DNA of 64,000 nucleotides from Dermanyssus gallinae (GCA_003439945.1 QVRM01006048.1:124001-188000), one strand, 5' to 3'. Positions 39,084 to 52,289 are shown, counted from the first letter of the stretch. Program-made: numbers and translations. The notes: generated by a model from the letters alone, not told the origin.

Positions 39084-42000
39084 CAAGGCTAATTCTTTGC
39101 TCGGTCAATAGAAAATGTTGGCAAACAGATTTGTCCTCTTTCGTAGATTTCCAGTATTCGATGTAGCACATTCGCAGCTCTTTGATCTAAAATTCATTAG
39201 CTTACGACATGTAATTTTATGTTCGCCTGTAAAACTTCCAGCCTTACAGCCCGTAAGTTCGAACAATTAGCGATACTATGTTGTAGATACGACTAACCGG
39301 CTTCATATTAGCCTACAGTTTCCTGCGAAACCGTGTTATGCAAATTGGAGAAGACGTGTACGTATAGCTTTTAATGCGAACCTTAATCACAACGTCTCTT
39401 GCCAATAAAATGTAAATCTAATGTACATGATGAAAAAGTAAACATTAAATATTCAGTCGTGTCGTGTTCAGCAAAAGCATGTGTTGTTTGCACTGTGAAA
39501 GTTTCAAGTTTTCAAAAATGTAAAGCGTGGTTAGTTGATCAGACAGCAAGCAAAGGTTCTACGTACGTCAGAGAGCAGGCTAAACAGGATCAATAAAAGC
39601 GTACAAGCATCTGTATAGAAGTGGTTCTGGCTGGACGATGGGCTAAACTTAAGAAAAAAATGATAGTTAAATGCCGCGTATAAGGTAATCGCATTCTAGA
39701 AACACTCGAAAACACGGATACGGGAAAACATTGACTTATGTATTGTTTAATTTTTGGTAAAAAAAGAGAAACAAAATGCAAGTGTTTCAGTTCATTAAAA
39801 ACGCAATTAAACTATAGGCATGTACATACACATGTATGTGTATCTACGTGGGACGAGAGTAGATGAAGCGATACAAAAAAAAAAAAGTGCCGCATACCAC
39901 TTTCTCGTCCTTTGTTTTATTATCGAGATTATTTTTAGAAATGTTTAGCCTGAAACTAAAAGCAATTTTACTTCAACAAACAAAAGAAGCCTAGATTAAT
40001 GAAGAGCGTGCGCGAAAAATAAAAAGTTCAAGTGTGCCTTCATCGTGACGTTCAAAGTTACCCCACGGCCAAGTCGCAGCGACGGCCGGCGACAACGAAG
40101 AAGCGACAAACTGAGGTAGGAGGAACTTTAGGGACACTAGTGATAAACTGGTGCGTGGCGTGAACAAAGTGGTCTTTAACGCATAGCGTGTGGAGAGCGA
40201 GAGGAGGCACCGGTTTCGAAGCGGACCGAGGGATGGATGAGGTTGGAGGAGGACCGATGCATGCGTGCCCTGTGCTGAGTCTCATCCAAATCTCTCCCGC
40301 GAAGCGAGGGCGTCGGCCCTCTGAACGTCGAAGGACGTTGACGACGACGACGAAGACGAAGAGACGAAGATTTGCCCGCCGAAGACGCCGCCGCCGCCAT
40401 GCCGAGCTAGATCAGAGCTGGAGTTTTCGTCCTCTACTAATAACATCATTAAACATGAAAAAATAATAGTTAGAACATCTTGCCCCAGAATTAGGCTGCG
40501 CAGCCGAGACTGCCTTTGGTCCGCTGGCCACACAGGGCAAACGTCCCCGTGCAAGGCGGCCCGTGCGCCCGCAAGAGCCCGCCGCCGTGGTTCGCTTCTC
40601 TTACTACGGAACCAAACAACCGGAGCAAACGAAGATAAGCTGTCGTCCTCGCAACGATGAACGTAACTCAGTCACGCCATTTCCTTCCAGGACGAACTGA
40701 AAACTTTCCAGTTTCCGTCCCGTCCACAAACACTTTGCCTCGTTCGCCAGCTCTCTGCATCTCCTTCCGTTTCTCTCGTCCTCTTCTTTTTCTTCTTCTT
40801 CTTCTCTGGAAGTCCGAGACGGTCCGGAACTGGCTTGCACTGCCCTAGCCCATTCACAGCATGCGTGTTGTTACTGTTATTCTCAATGTTGTAGCTGGTG
40901 TTTTGCTTCGTTACAATTGTAGAGAGCTAACTAGTTGTATCTCAAAACGGCGGGCAACGGTCTGAAACAAAAAAGCAACACGCAGTCAAGAACGGTGGAA
41001 AATTAAGTAGAAGCGATAAAGGTATAGGCGAAACGCCTCTAAGTAGGATCGATTTTCAATATTTCGCGACCGCAAATGTGTGCTCGAGAAATATACTTCT
41101 GGAATACAATTTAAATGTAAGTTGAGGCTGACAAGTGTAATACTAACACATACTCTTTGGCGTGTGGCCGGTCGAAGGCACTTTCCACTGTTAACTGGAA
41201 ACGCACGAAAGTGGGTTACGTGAAATTGCGCTGCTGTTCATTAGACTCTCTGGCTTTGGGTTGGCATCGAATCTTTACAACGATACACGGACAGCAGTAA
41301 AAATCGAAATGAGACAAGAGTGGTATGCTGTGGCGAAAAGCGATTTAAAGAAAAAATATTCCAGGAGCCTAGCACCTAGTACAAACTAAAAGGTCTCATC
41401 GTAACCAGCGTGCCATGCAAGCTTCAACGAAGCTTAAAACATTCATCGGTACACTACCTAGTTTATATCAGCTTTCGATACTGATATACTGATTGCATTG
41501 TAGGAGAGAAGCAAACCCTAGCTCTTTCTCTTTCCACACATATACTCCAGTTTAACAGAAAGCATGCAAGAGTAACAAGACTAGAATTGTCATCAAACCT
41601 CACATGGCTTCAAGTCTTATTTTTGTTATTGTTGGTTGTTGTTGTTTGTTGTTGTCGTTGTTGTTGGTGTTAGAATTGCTGGCTTAGTCGCTGTACTCGC
41701 TGTTAACAGAATGAGCAGCGTTGCGGCAGGTTGCCGACCGTATCAACGTAACCCAAATTTATTTACCACGATCAGAAGCAACAACCAACTCACGTTTAAC
41801 CACCCCTCCCCATCCAACCGACCGACCGAGCGACTGGCTGGCAACTAGCTCGTTAATGCGTTCCGCCGTCAGACTGTTCGGACTCGGACGCCCTTCGTGT
41901 TCTGCCGCCACCAGCGGCGCCCACGCCGCCGTAGCGGCCGTCAATGTAATGGCGGTTTTATTCAAATGGAGATCTCCTCCTTATTATCGCGCGTGTTCGT

Positions 42001-42800
42001 CTTCTTCTTTTTTTGATTCGTTCTCGTGTGTTGTGCGTTTCAATGCGCCAAGTGCGTCGACGATTTTCGCGTCGTAGAGAAACAACAACGAGCAAGTCGT
42101 TCTGCGGTCCCTGGCCCTGGCTGGCTGGGTAAGTGAATGGCGTGCTGAAAATGCGCGCAGCCCGCGATTCAAATGTATCCAGAGCGATATACACGAAGAA
42201 ACACGTAGCGTTTCTCTCGAGGCGAATCCTTTGGACATCTGTCTGTCGGCGTACGTGCTGCAGTAGCGGCGACAGCGCCAACAGTAACAGTGGATGAATA
42301 TAATAAATACTATCATTAAATTTCTTCATAGTTTTAAACTATTATTAAACAATAGTACTATAGACACGTTAGCAACAGCGCCCTAACGATTTCTCAGCAA
42401 AGAGCTCTTAATCTCGCTAAACGACCTCAAAAAACACATGGGATCACCCGCTGTTCAACACATGAACAAGCGATTTGGCCTGATTTGGTATGATGGTGCT
42501 GTGATCGGCCTGCTGCCAGGCGTGGTTGCAATCAAATCGCGTTTGTATTAGAACGCCGCCGTAAAAACGTTTGAGGCAGCCAGCATATCGAGTGCGGGCT
42601 AAAATTCGGCCGACGCGATTATTCGAAATAATCAACAACGACAATTGCCGTTCTTATGATTATTCGCGTTAGGGATCTCGGTTTCTCCATCTCGTTCCAT
42701 CTCTCGCTCGCTCTCTCCTTCCCGCTCGCCTATCTCTCTCTCTCTCTCTCTCTCCCTGGCAAATAAAGGATGGCCACCACCAGAAGACTGCAGCAATCAG

Positions 42801-42831
<31 letters not shown>

Positions 42832-43449
42832 AATACGCCAACAATTAAACGAAATTACATTCTTGAGCTCGTGCAATTTGCGTGCAAACAACAACGACAA
42901 CAACAACACTCTGGAAAACAATCTCCCTGTCGACACAGACGTCGGACCATTGCTACGCGTTCGCTACGTCATTTTGATGGCTATAGATAGATAGATAGAT
43001 AGATAGAAGCGGTCTGCAGATGAACTAACTGAATAATTCATTCCGGTCTTGCAAGTCGGAGAGTCCACGCCAGGAGCATGCTCACGTGAACGCATCAGGC
43101 GAGACCAGGATCGAACGGCAGAGCGAACAGACGGCCCGGTTCCGGTCGAAATGGTGTCTTCTAACGAAACTGCACGGTTCGAGTGCACTGAGATGTTACA
43201 TGCCCTGCTTTTGGTATTGGTCTTTGCGAGTTTACGAGTCTCCTCCCCCTACCCCAAAATAAACAAATCGAATCTCGAACTCTTCGACGAGACAAGAAAA
43301 TGAACGAAAACTAGAAAACGCTTATTTAAAAAGTATTGCATGCGCTTGTTCGATTGTGCAGTCGCTAGCTCAATCTGCATCGAGCGATTGAAATTGCCCT
43401 ATCGTAATTTCTAATACTCATCATTGGACAATACACACAAGACACTGCT
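39084..43449. other. Gene-poor stretch
   Basis: Bases 39084-40000 are A/T-rich and unremarkable. Bases 40050-40850 and 41630-42330 are richer in G/C, with triplet-like runs (GACGAC near 40338-40362, CTT near 40790-40806, TTG near 41627-41670), but the overlapping frames lack recognisable domains. A CT array lies at 42733-42753, a TAA array at 42806-42834 and a TAGA array at 42984-43007. Confidence 0.45.
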
Positions 43450-43674
43450 ATGTCCAGTGAGCAAATTAAAAGTAGGGTAAAGGCAGCATACACCCAGAAG
43501 TGGCAGACAGCACTTATGCAGAAGACTAGTTTAAAAGAAGTATACGGGAATATAAAATTGGAAAGGGATGGAGTAGCATGGTTATATGATAATACCATGT
43601 TAGACACAAGAGTACAGCGAAACAGCTACGAGGAATTAGAAACAACGGTTTGTCGAACAGAGCGAAAAGAATAG
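43450..43674 (+). CDS. Hypothetical open frame, possible retroelement fragment
   Basis: A 74-codon frame reads MSSEQIKSRVKAAYTQKWQT, then MQKTSLKEVYGNIK and GVAWLYDNTMLDTRVQ. The W....M..KTSL..Y...K.......YDN pattern resembles the segment after the reverse transcriptase in some chelicerate non-LTR elements (recalled from general knowledge, not checked). The codons are A-rich. There is no start-context evidence and no neighbouring coding frame, so a chance frame remains possible. Confidence 0.25.
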   Translation: MSSEQIKSRVKAAYTQKWQTALMQKTSLKEVYGNIKLERDGVAWLYDNTMLDTRVQRNSYEELETTVCRTERKE

Positions 43675-44518
43675 CAATTTTTTTTTCTAAAATTCCGTAG
43701 CCTAAATTTATAAGTCGGCCATAGTTAGAGTTTATTTAAAATGAAGTTGAAACAGGTTCTCGTCGAATACCAGGCATGATGCATGAACGCCTCATATAAA
43801 GTGTAATATTTCCAAACATAGTAGGAAAAGTTCCACAAATTGTAGGGGGATATATACAATAACAAAAAGGTAAATTACAAAAGGACCAAAGAGAGGGTAA
43901 TACCCAGTACTTGGAACAAAATAACTTAGAGGGTTCTATATAGGCCACATTAAAAAAATCGTTTGTTTGACTTTCTGAGGTACTTGATGACGATGCAGTT
44001 ATGAGAGTCAAATATACACCGGGAAATTAAGACCGTAGTTGGCTAGAAAAAAATTTGTTTAGTTTAGCTCTCCTTCGATTCTCAGAAAATCTTCCCTAAC
44101 GCCTCAATTAACACCTTCCTGGAATTCTGTGTCTAAGGAAATCCTTAAGGCTTACAGGCGGCTTTTAAAACCTACCTATCAAGATTTGCAAACTCGAGGT
44201 CTTCGAGAACAATTCAGCCAATAGCTCGTCAAATTGGGGGCTTAAAGCGCGCCGTTGAGAACGGTTTACGAGAATCATATCATGAATCAACCCACCATTG
44301 GTTTAGTACTTAAATGAACCACATAAAATGCGCGTTTTCCGAACATTTGTTTTTTGCTATCGCACATTATGTAAATGATGTTCGGTCAGGCACATTGGCA
44401 TACAAAAATTAGTAATTTTATTGTCATTCCAAAGCAAGGCAATACTCACGTGCCATAAAAACGCTTAATTTAATGAGTTTTGCGACCCCTTCAAGCATGA
44501 CACTTTCATTCATCCAAT

Positions 44519-44551
<33 letters not shown>

Positions 44552-44851
44552 ATTATCCGTGTTTCAAGTGTAGATTTATGGAAATAGCATATGGTCTATC
44601 CCATGTCGCTAACTAAAGAAGCAGAACTGTCTACATATAACATAAATGAAATAATATATTTGTAATTTTACACATATGTGTACACGCCTTTGTTTAAATC
44701 AAAAACTCCAGAATCTTACCTGTTGTTTGGGGTCTGTGGTCTTGCCACGGATAGCAGCTTGATTACAGAATAATGCTCTGTGCGTGTCTCTAATGCGTGT
44801 CTTAGACTATGCTTTGCAATTTAAATATATATGAAATATATATTCAAAAAA

Positions 44852-44895
<44 letters not shown>

Positions 44896-45903
44896 GAGTA
44901 ATATATTCTCGTATATATACTCGTATATATATTGATGTCTCGATAATGCCACAGTTGAGTTGTCTGTTCGATTGTGCCAAGTGTTCGCTTCCGCTAAAGG
45001 CGGGTGAAGGGCAGCTAGCGGTGTGTGGCAGAGGCTATCTAAAAAAGTTCCGCAGGAACAGCTTGTTGCACCCCTTGCACTCACAGGGGGGTCGTCCTTA
45101 CAATCGTCATTCGAGTCAACTCACTCAGGATAATAACATTGGCTGTATCGATATTTTTTAGTTAAGTTAAACGCAAACACGAATTCTGCTTGCAATTGCC
45201 GATACGACACACACGACATATGCGTGTATGCGTAGCGACGAGAAAGGCCGTCGAGATTGAGCTAGATGATGGGATCTATCAGCGCTAGTCCGGATCAGGG
45301 TGGGCGGCTTTCCATTAAGGATATATATATATATATATCTCCTGCATACATTATCCACGTAGATTATTGATTATCCACGAGAAATTAGATTCGGTCACTA
45401 CTGCTTCTACTTACTTAATGCTCGCGAAGACAAAGAAAACAACGAGATATATATATCTGGAGAGGGAGTATCCCAGTCTCACCCAAGTAGTGCCCCAAGT
45501 AGTATGTTGGCACTAGCTGGAAAAGTGTTGGAAAGTTTCGTCGTTCGGCGTTAGCGCGCCGTACAGCCGATTACTGTAGCTTTCGGATTTAGGTGAATAT
45601 GATCAACCGTAAGGGCTAGCTGTGGAGAACCGTTGATGTTAGCTGTGGTGATCACAAAGGCAAACCTAATAGCACGGCACAGGCGAACTAGAAAGCGAGA
45701 GAGCGAGACTCAGCGAGAGACAGAGAGGCAACAGAGAAAGATTTCTTGCCCCCCCCCGCCTCCGGTTGTTTGCACGCCACCATCATAATGGAAGCGTCCT
45801 AACTGGCTAGGACAACTGGCTCGCTGACCAGCTACCAAAACAAACCCCTAGTGCTGAGGACAGCCACAGCGAGCAGCACCGCTCTCTCGAAGAAGGCGGA
45901 CTA
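43675..45903. other. A/T-rich stretch without recognised genes
   Basis: TA arrays lie at 44530-44551 (after an AC run), 44855-44894 and 45321-45339. A C-run begins near 45750. A - strand frame at 43736-44011 has no recognisable motif. Confidence 0.5.
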
Positions 45904-46288
45904 GTGTGTATGGTGGTGTTTCGGCGAGTACTGAGCACCGCCGGCAGCAACAACAACAACAACAACAACGACAACAGCAACAACAATGTCAACAACGACA
46001 ACTGCAGCAGCAACGTCAACAACAACAATGACAGCGGTGGTAACAACAGCAACAACAACCACAGTGACAACGATACTGATGCCGCGCGTCGGATTCTACA
46101 GGAGTAACAACAGCGTCTCATGTCGAGTGTCTTCTCCCACAGACTTCTCTCTGCACTGATGCAGGCGAAGCCCGTGCTCAGCGAGCTCGCAAGCTTTGAA
46201 CAGCAGAGTAGCGTCAAGCAGAAGAGGAACGGACTGTTGGCTGGCCTGACCATACTAGCAGTGAAGAGGAGAGACCCTCTCGCAGCCC

Positions 46289-46338
<50 letters not shown>

Positions 46339-46386
46339 ACAGGCATAGAGCACAATCGTCTCGGGTCTAACCCGATCGATAAGTGA
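45904..46386 (+). CDS. Open frame with poly-Asn tract and one internal TAA
   Basis: One frame runs from 45904 to 46386 with a single TAA at 46105-46107. The first part is FRRVLSTAGS followed by Asn-rich low-complexity sequence and NDTDAARRILQE. After the stop it continues QQRLMSSVFSHRLLSALMQA and SELASFEQQSSVKQKRNGLL, which looks protein-like, then enters a CT/TA microsatellite that makes the end meaningless. The AAC array is stop-free by composition, so much of the openness is repeat-driven. It could be an exon remnant with one nonsense change, or chance. I do not recognise a family. Confidence 0.17.
46290..46336. repeat. Compound (CT)n-(TA)n microsatellite
   Basis: Eight or so CT units pass directly into about 15 TA units. 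Confidence 0.93.
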
Positions 46387-47197
46387 TGAGTCACGCTCAT
46401 ATGGAGTCTTTCGTCCGCGCGTCTCAAGGAGAAGCTGCTCGCGCAGCAGCAGCAGCCTCACACTCACCACACCACACCGCATCATAAAGCCCTGCTAGTC
46501 GGTCTGCTATTGAGCCTGCTAGCCAGCTTCTTCGCTGCGTACACAATTCTACCCTATAGTATATGTATACACGCATGCGTAACACACATAGACATATCAT
46601 CGTCGTCGTCGTCGTCATCATCGTCATGGAGTGAGAGACGCAAGCTAGCGAAATAGCGAAAGACAGATCTTGTAGCGGCAACGGCGGCCTGTCTTCATAT
46701 CGTTGTAGACCGTGGTGAAGACCATGGTGGTAGTGGTGATGGTGATGATATAGGGGCAATCATCGCTGTTCGGGCTCTTCGTGGTGGCTGGCTCTCTTGA
46801 ATGACAGTGCGTGTCTCTCTCTGTCTCCTCGATCGAGCGTAGGCTTCTCGCGTTCACATGCCGAATGTTTGCCGCTTGCCACAGCAGTGTTCATCTTGAC
46901 TATGAATGGCTATCTACCACTAGTCTACTGCTATGCTACGCTATGCTATGCTACAAGCGACCTGTGCCGAGAGCGAGAGGGAGAGCGAGAGAGAGACACG
47001 CTCTCCCCCATGCCGCCCGTCCATCGCACCAGCACCGAAGCAGCTGTACCGCTGCCCCCGACGATAACATGCCCGTTATATCCTGCGTGTCCCGGTCGAT
47101 GACAACGCCTTGTCGACGAACATGTTGTCGCCACGACGCGAATGCGGCGAAGAAGTTCGATCGAACGAACTAGACATACTCCCGATAAAGATATGTA

Positions 47198-47235
<38 letters not shown>

Positions 47236-47263
47236 GTGTATATATATATATATATATATACAC

Positions 47264-47302
<39 letters not shown>

Positions 47303-50017
47303 TGTCTACATACATTGATGTACATGCAATGGATGACCAGACTTGACGATTAGAGCCTCACGACCGCCGCTATAGACTCAGTGAGCATTTCGACTCATTC
47401 GTCTGCCGTCAGAGAGATATTGCCGCCCCAGAGCATACTGTTCAAACACACCGTCGCAGTCGTCTCCCCCCGCGGACACGCTCGCCTTACCAATAGCGGA
47501 CATCCAGCGACATCCAGGCGGCGATGGCAAAGGGCCGATGGAAGGCAGCAGCAGCAGCAGCGGCGGCCACCACTCCATATCCACCACTTCCATCTCGAGC
47601 CAGCACCAATCGTTCCCAGGCGCAGGCCGGGCGAGCTGAGCCAGCTCAGCTTTCCCCCGGCGACGAATTCCCCACTTTACCTCCTATATATATTTGATTT
47701 GGCTGGCACATACGGCTGGCCACTTTGCCCCTGTCTCGATATCTTCCCGGAGATACCCGAGTGGTCTCACGCATCATCTCTACTATCATCATCAACATCA
47801 GCATCGCCACCACCTTCATCATCATCATCACCACCACCACCACCATCATCATCACCATCATCTGTCTGTATTTGTCTATCCGTAGCTATGACATGCCGCC
47901 CGCAACATAGGCACCCCGTTTGAGGGACATACGATGCGACAAAGAAAGTTATGAAACTCGATAAAGCTTGAGCATTAAATTAGGACACCGTATTGCTAGG
48001 TTGCTTTCGTCTCCAATTTTCCAAGTGCATGCTGCGAAAACTAAGCATCAGGTAAGTTCCCACCCTCTCCGCTCCTGTCCGACGTTTTTGCTCGTAAAGT
48101 TTTTCACAGCGCTAACAGCGTTTTCGTTGCATGCATTTGTTTGAGGGTAGCGGTGGTATCTGGGTTGCACTTGTATGTATATACGAATATGTGTTTCGTA
48201 TATCGAAAAGGACTAGCGCTGTTTACAGTGAAAGCATCTGCGGCCTCCTAAGTGTATTGGCACAATTATTGGTATTTGCGTCCTTTGTTCAATATGCGCA
48301 AATGTCTTTACTGAGTGGGGTCGGTGTTATGCCTAGGTATATGAATCTTTTCACAAACGTTAGTTCTTGTTTGTATAACTAGAGCAAGTCATTCTATGTT
48401 AGACGGCCTGCGTGTCAGAATTTCATAGTTTCCGTCTTTCCCGTATATGTCATGAAGCCCACTCATCTCACCTAAGCTGCCAACGTAACTAGTGCCTTGA
48501 TGGAGTTGGAACTTGCTTAGAAGGTCCACTCCATTTAGCGCTGATGTGAGCAGGACAACTAATGGTTTTCCATTGCCCTCGCAGTTCTATTAAACTTTTC
48601 TAAATTTCGATATGACAAAAGTATCAAACTACTTCATACGGCATTTGTGCTAGGTGTCTCGCATCTAGCGACATTTTACCGCGTAAAACCCGCTTTTCTA
48701 AAGCGGCGCTCACAATTTAATCGGCTTGTCTATTTGCTAGCCAATATTATTCATAGAACAGATTAGAACACAGTTAGCACTCACAGAGACCTCGGCGTAT
48801 ACAATACAGTTAATTGAGCTGTGTGAGAAAAATGGCTGACATGGATTCAGGCTTTTACACTATATGGCCGGTGCTATACCGAGAGTTAAAGGGAGCAGGC
48901 CAGACGAATAAACCATGTAGTTGTAAGCTTTCCAGTTTGTGAATTTCGCGGTAAACCATGACAGCTTCCGCGAACTAAAGGACACGTGCATTCGTAATTA
49001 ATGTGACTATGGCTATGTGCAAGTCACGCAGTCATCTCACCCTCACCATCAGGGCGGAGACGTTTATCTTAAAATGCTTATATTGTATTGTGTGCCTTTA
49101 CTTAACATAGAGTGACAGTAATACGAAAGCAAGTCAGTTTATTTTGTGTTTTTAAAAATACAATTGTCTTGTATAAACGTTTCAGCATTTTATACATATA
49201 TTAAAAGTGGTTAAAGCTAACCTCCTGTGCGTCGGCACCTTTCCTGCGCCGAGTCGCACCTGATAGGTTATTAGGAACGACCGCACCGCAGCACACGATG
49301 CCGCGTGGTACCTCGGGCATTTTTCACCACATCTTATACAGATACATGTATCTGCAGGTGCATGAACCCCCCGTCCCCCGTCCCATATATAACGTGATGA
49401 AAACCTTGATATATATATATATATATATATATATGATATGAAAGCCTATATATATATCAAATGTTAGCTCGTATTCATTAAATATAAGTCTGAGAATAAC
49501 CGCACTAGTTATCATAATCAATTGTAGATCTTGACTGAGAATGGTACCAACAAGGAGATTCTTTGGAGGTAGCCTTACAATTTGCCACTTTATCGATCAC
49601 GACTACGACGCAACAAATGCGATACTGATAACAGCTAAATAACTAGGACTGTACTTATCACTTTTCTAGTGAGGTGCATTGTCTTTGCGGTAGATGATGA
49701 CTCTAGCCGTGACGGGGTAGCCGACATACTGTGTATTGGCGGCTGGTACACAAAAGTGGCCAAGAAGTAAGTCGGTCTTCCGCTTACCACGCACACACAC
49801 ACTCAGTTACCGGCACGCCGCTGCCACTTATTCTCTAGCCATCTCTCGTGCGGGATGGGAGCAGTGTTAATCGATGACGACAACCCGCGAGGGCTAACTT
49901 ATTCCCCGGACAGAAAACGAAATCGATCGACACGTTACCACAATACTGCGGGAAGGGTGGGGGCGATATAACTAACATCGTTAAGATGCGACAGTTACGT
50001 GGTTGTCAACGTTTCCA
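46387..50017. other. No secure gene; microsatellites and triplet runs
   Basis: Bases 46400-47930 form a G/C-richer block with CAT/CAC/CGT triplet runs (46600-46622, 47786-47862), overlapping frames on both strands and the large TA structure at 47200-47300. Bases 48000-50000 are A/T-rich with a TA array at 49409-49434. No family motif is recognised. Confidence 0.45.
47200..47300. repeat. Palindromic (TA)n structure with internal ATTGTGTG / CACACAAT arms
   Basis: A 100-bp TA block contains ATTGTGTGTATA at 47231-47242 and its mirror TATACACACAAT at about 47257-47268, flanked by TA on both sides. The whole can fold as one long cruciform. Tyr-Ile open frames across it on both strands are artefacts. 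Confidence 0.93.
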
Positions 50018-50050
50018 GCATCGTATGTGACGCTGGCTCACATACGATGC
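50018..50050. repeat. Perfect 13-bp-arm hairpin with 7-nt loop
   Basis: GCATCGTATGTGA (50018-50030) and TCACATACGATGC (50038-50050) are exact reverse complements around CGCTGGC. Confidence 0.95.
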
Positions 50051-51617
50051 CTGCCAGTTTTGCCTTCGTATTTCATGGTTGGTTGCGCACAAACACACAC
50101 AAACACTAGTAGAGAGACAAAGAGTGAGGCAGGTGAACAGACAAATCGACGACGACAACGAACGAACGGCACAACCTTCTCTTGTCTTGTCTCTAGAGGC
50201 TGTCGCCACGTGACTATTGAACAATGCGTGTTAGCTTCGTGGCTGGTTTGGTTAGTTTCGTCAAGCCAAGATACGGCAACGCACGTGATAGGCAGGTCGG
50301 TTCCTGGGGTAGTTCCTGGGAGTTTAGTTGCTGGGACCGTTGGAGGCCGGGGGGTGCCGTACGTACTGGGGGTGGGCTGAGATATCCGCATACGGACGAA
50401 GACGAGTGGCAGGAGAGGCAACTTCACCGTAGTGCTGCTGTTGGTGCTGTGCACACGGCAGCAGCGTGCCGCCGCCGCCGCCACCACCCACTACAGGAAT
50501 GGGGTGCATCGGGTGACGTCTGTCGAAGTGTCGTCAAGTGGGGTCGAAGCTCTGTTCGGCCCCCCTGTCCGTGGGGCTCGTGGACCACCGCATCACTAGC
50601 TGCCACCGGAGCTACATCATCTCCTCTCAGCCATCATGCCTTCACTCTACTCGAGTCGACTCGACTCGTCCACTCAACACTCCAGCCTCGCAGTTCGCCT
50701 GAGGGTGGACGAGATGCTGGACCCCCGAACCACGTCACCCGACGATAGGGCAGGGTGTTTTTTCCTTCCATCGCGTAAGTGCAGGAAGTGGATCTATAAG
50801 CGTTATTTCTCCTATATTACGCTAGCTTCGTTCGATAAGAGCACCAACACCAGCGGCATCAGCAACAAAAACAACAACAACGACAACAACAACAACAATG
50901 CCAACAGCAGCAGCAGCAACAAGAACAGCAACAACAACAATAGCGGCCCTTAGAAGCTTTTAGCGTGTACGAGTGAAGTGGGAGGAGGATACAATCGACC
51001 ATTCCTGGACCTGGAGACTTGAGCGTGTCTGCGCCCGCATCGAGAAAAAGACGCTCTCGATTATAGCGATGGCCTGAGCAAAAAGTAAATTACATCTTTC
51101 CGGCCGCCTAGACCGCAACACAAACTTGAAGTTCGGCTATCTATCGGTCGTATGCACGTGCAGTGCTCTTCTTCCCCCCCTCCCACTGTCCTCTGAGGAA
51201 CAGAGCCAAAAAAAGCAGCTATTATATGTATGGTTACCGAACTGCACATGCGTGAATGCATTTCACGTATACATCTAAAAATGTAGAACGACCCCAGTTT
51301 AGAAAATATTGTTATCAAACGCAGCTTTTTGTATGTATATACACGTATTAGTCTACAACTCAAACGTCAGATGCCACGCCAGCCCTTCCTAACGTCCGCT
51401 TGGTTAAGTACTGCTTTAGCTACCGCAGGCGACCGACCGCAGTCAATTTACCAATTGCGCGGATTAATTTTTTTAATGTAGATAACCGATATCTTTTCTT
51501 GTGACTGACTACAATGTGTTTACTGGGGGCCGGCTGTGGAAAATGATCTGAATATATGAAAATGTTACCGTATTTACTTGGGAAATTAGCCAACCGAATT
51601 CTGTTCCCAGCTGTCTG

Positions 51618-51666
<49 letters not shown>

Positions 51667-51757
51667 CATACATTCTGATTTGCGTCAGCAGGGCTACTAC
51701 GAAGCGGTATTCCTTTCAGCATCTGATTTAGCCAGTTTCGCGTCTGGCCCATTAGGT
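50051..51757. other. G/C-rich block then unique sequence; no secure gene
   Basis: Bases 50051-50760 have overlapping open frames of 60-175 codons in several frames, as expected of G/C-rich DNA, with no recognised domain. A + strand frame at 50636-50953 ends in an AAC-encoded Asn tract (50869-50943). Bases 51000-51600 are unremarkable. A TA array of about 20 units lies at 51619-51661. Confidence 0.4.
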
Positions 51758-52189
51758 TTAGGCAAGCCGGCTGCTGTTAAGCAGACAGGTTAACAGGCTG
51801 TCGCGTCGGGCTGTATCGGCCTGATCCGGCTCGTGTGTCGCCAATATTGATGATAATGATGAGAGTAGGGTGTTGCTGTTTTTACTGCTGCTACTGCTGT
51901 TGTCCTGCGGTCCCGTGTAAGGGTACGTCGCGACGCTAATCAACAGCATATCATCGTCGTCATCATCATCGTCGGGATTATCATCATTATCGTCATACGC
52001 AGCAGCAGGAGTAACATGATCGCGATACGCGCAGAACAGACGATCTCTCAAATCTGGCGACGGTGACAGCGCGGCCGTCACAGCGGCGTCAAGATCCGTC
52101 ACGGTCGGCCCACAGACATTTGTCCACTGTCTCCAACCTGTTGGCATCATCATCACCATCATCATCATGGCCACGATAATGGTCATCAT
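51758..52189 (-). CDS. Hypothetical open frame with an Asp-rich tract
   Basis: A 143-codon - strand frame. After a Met-rich, repeat-derived start it reads TGWRQWTNVCGPTVTDLDAA, then SPSPDLRDRLFCAYRDHV, an acidic run of about eight Asp, then LLISVATYPYTGPQDN and SSILATHEPDQADTARRDSL. The non-repeat parts have a protein-like mix of residues, which is why I list it. The Met-rich start and Asp run arise from CAT/ATC triplet repeats. No domain is recognised, and no splice-linked neighbour is evident. Confidence 0.2.
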   Translation of the reverse strand: MMTIIVAMMMMVMMMPTGWRQWTNVCGPTVTDLDAAVTAALSPSPDLRDRLFCAYRDHVTPAAAYDDNDDNPDDDDDDDDMLLISVATYPYTGPQDNSSSSSKNSNTLLSSLSSILATHEPDQADTARRDSLLTCLLNSSRLA

Positions 52190-52289
52190 CGGTAGCAGAT
52201 GTCATCGGTAGCCGAAACAAGCGTAGTAACAAACAGTAGCAGATAGCAGAAGTTATTGCAACGCCATCAGCTACTAGTGACGCCGCCGA

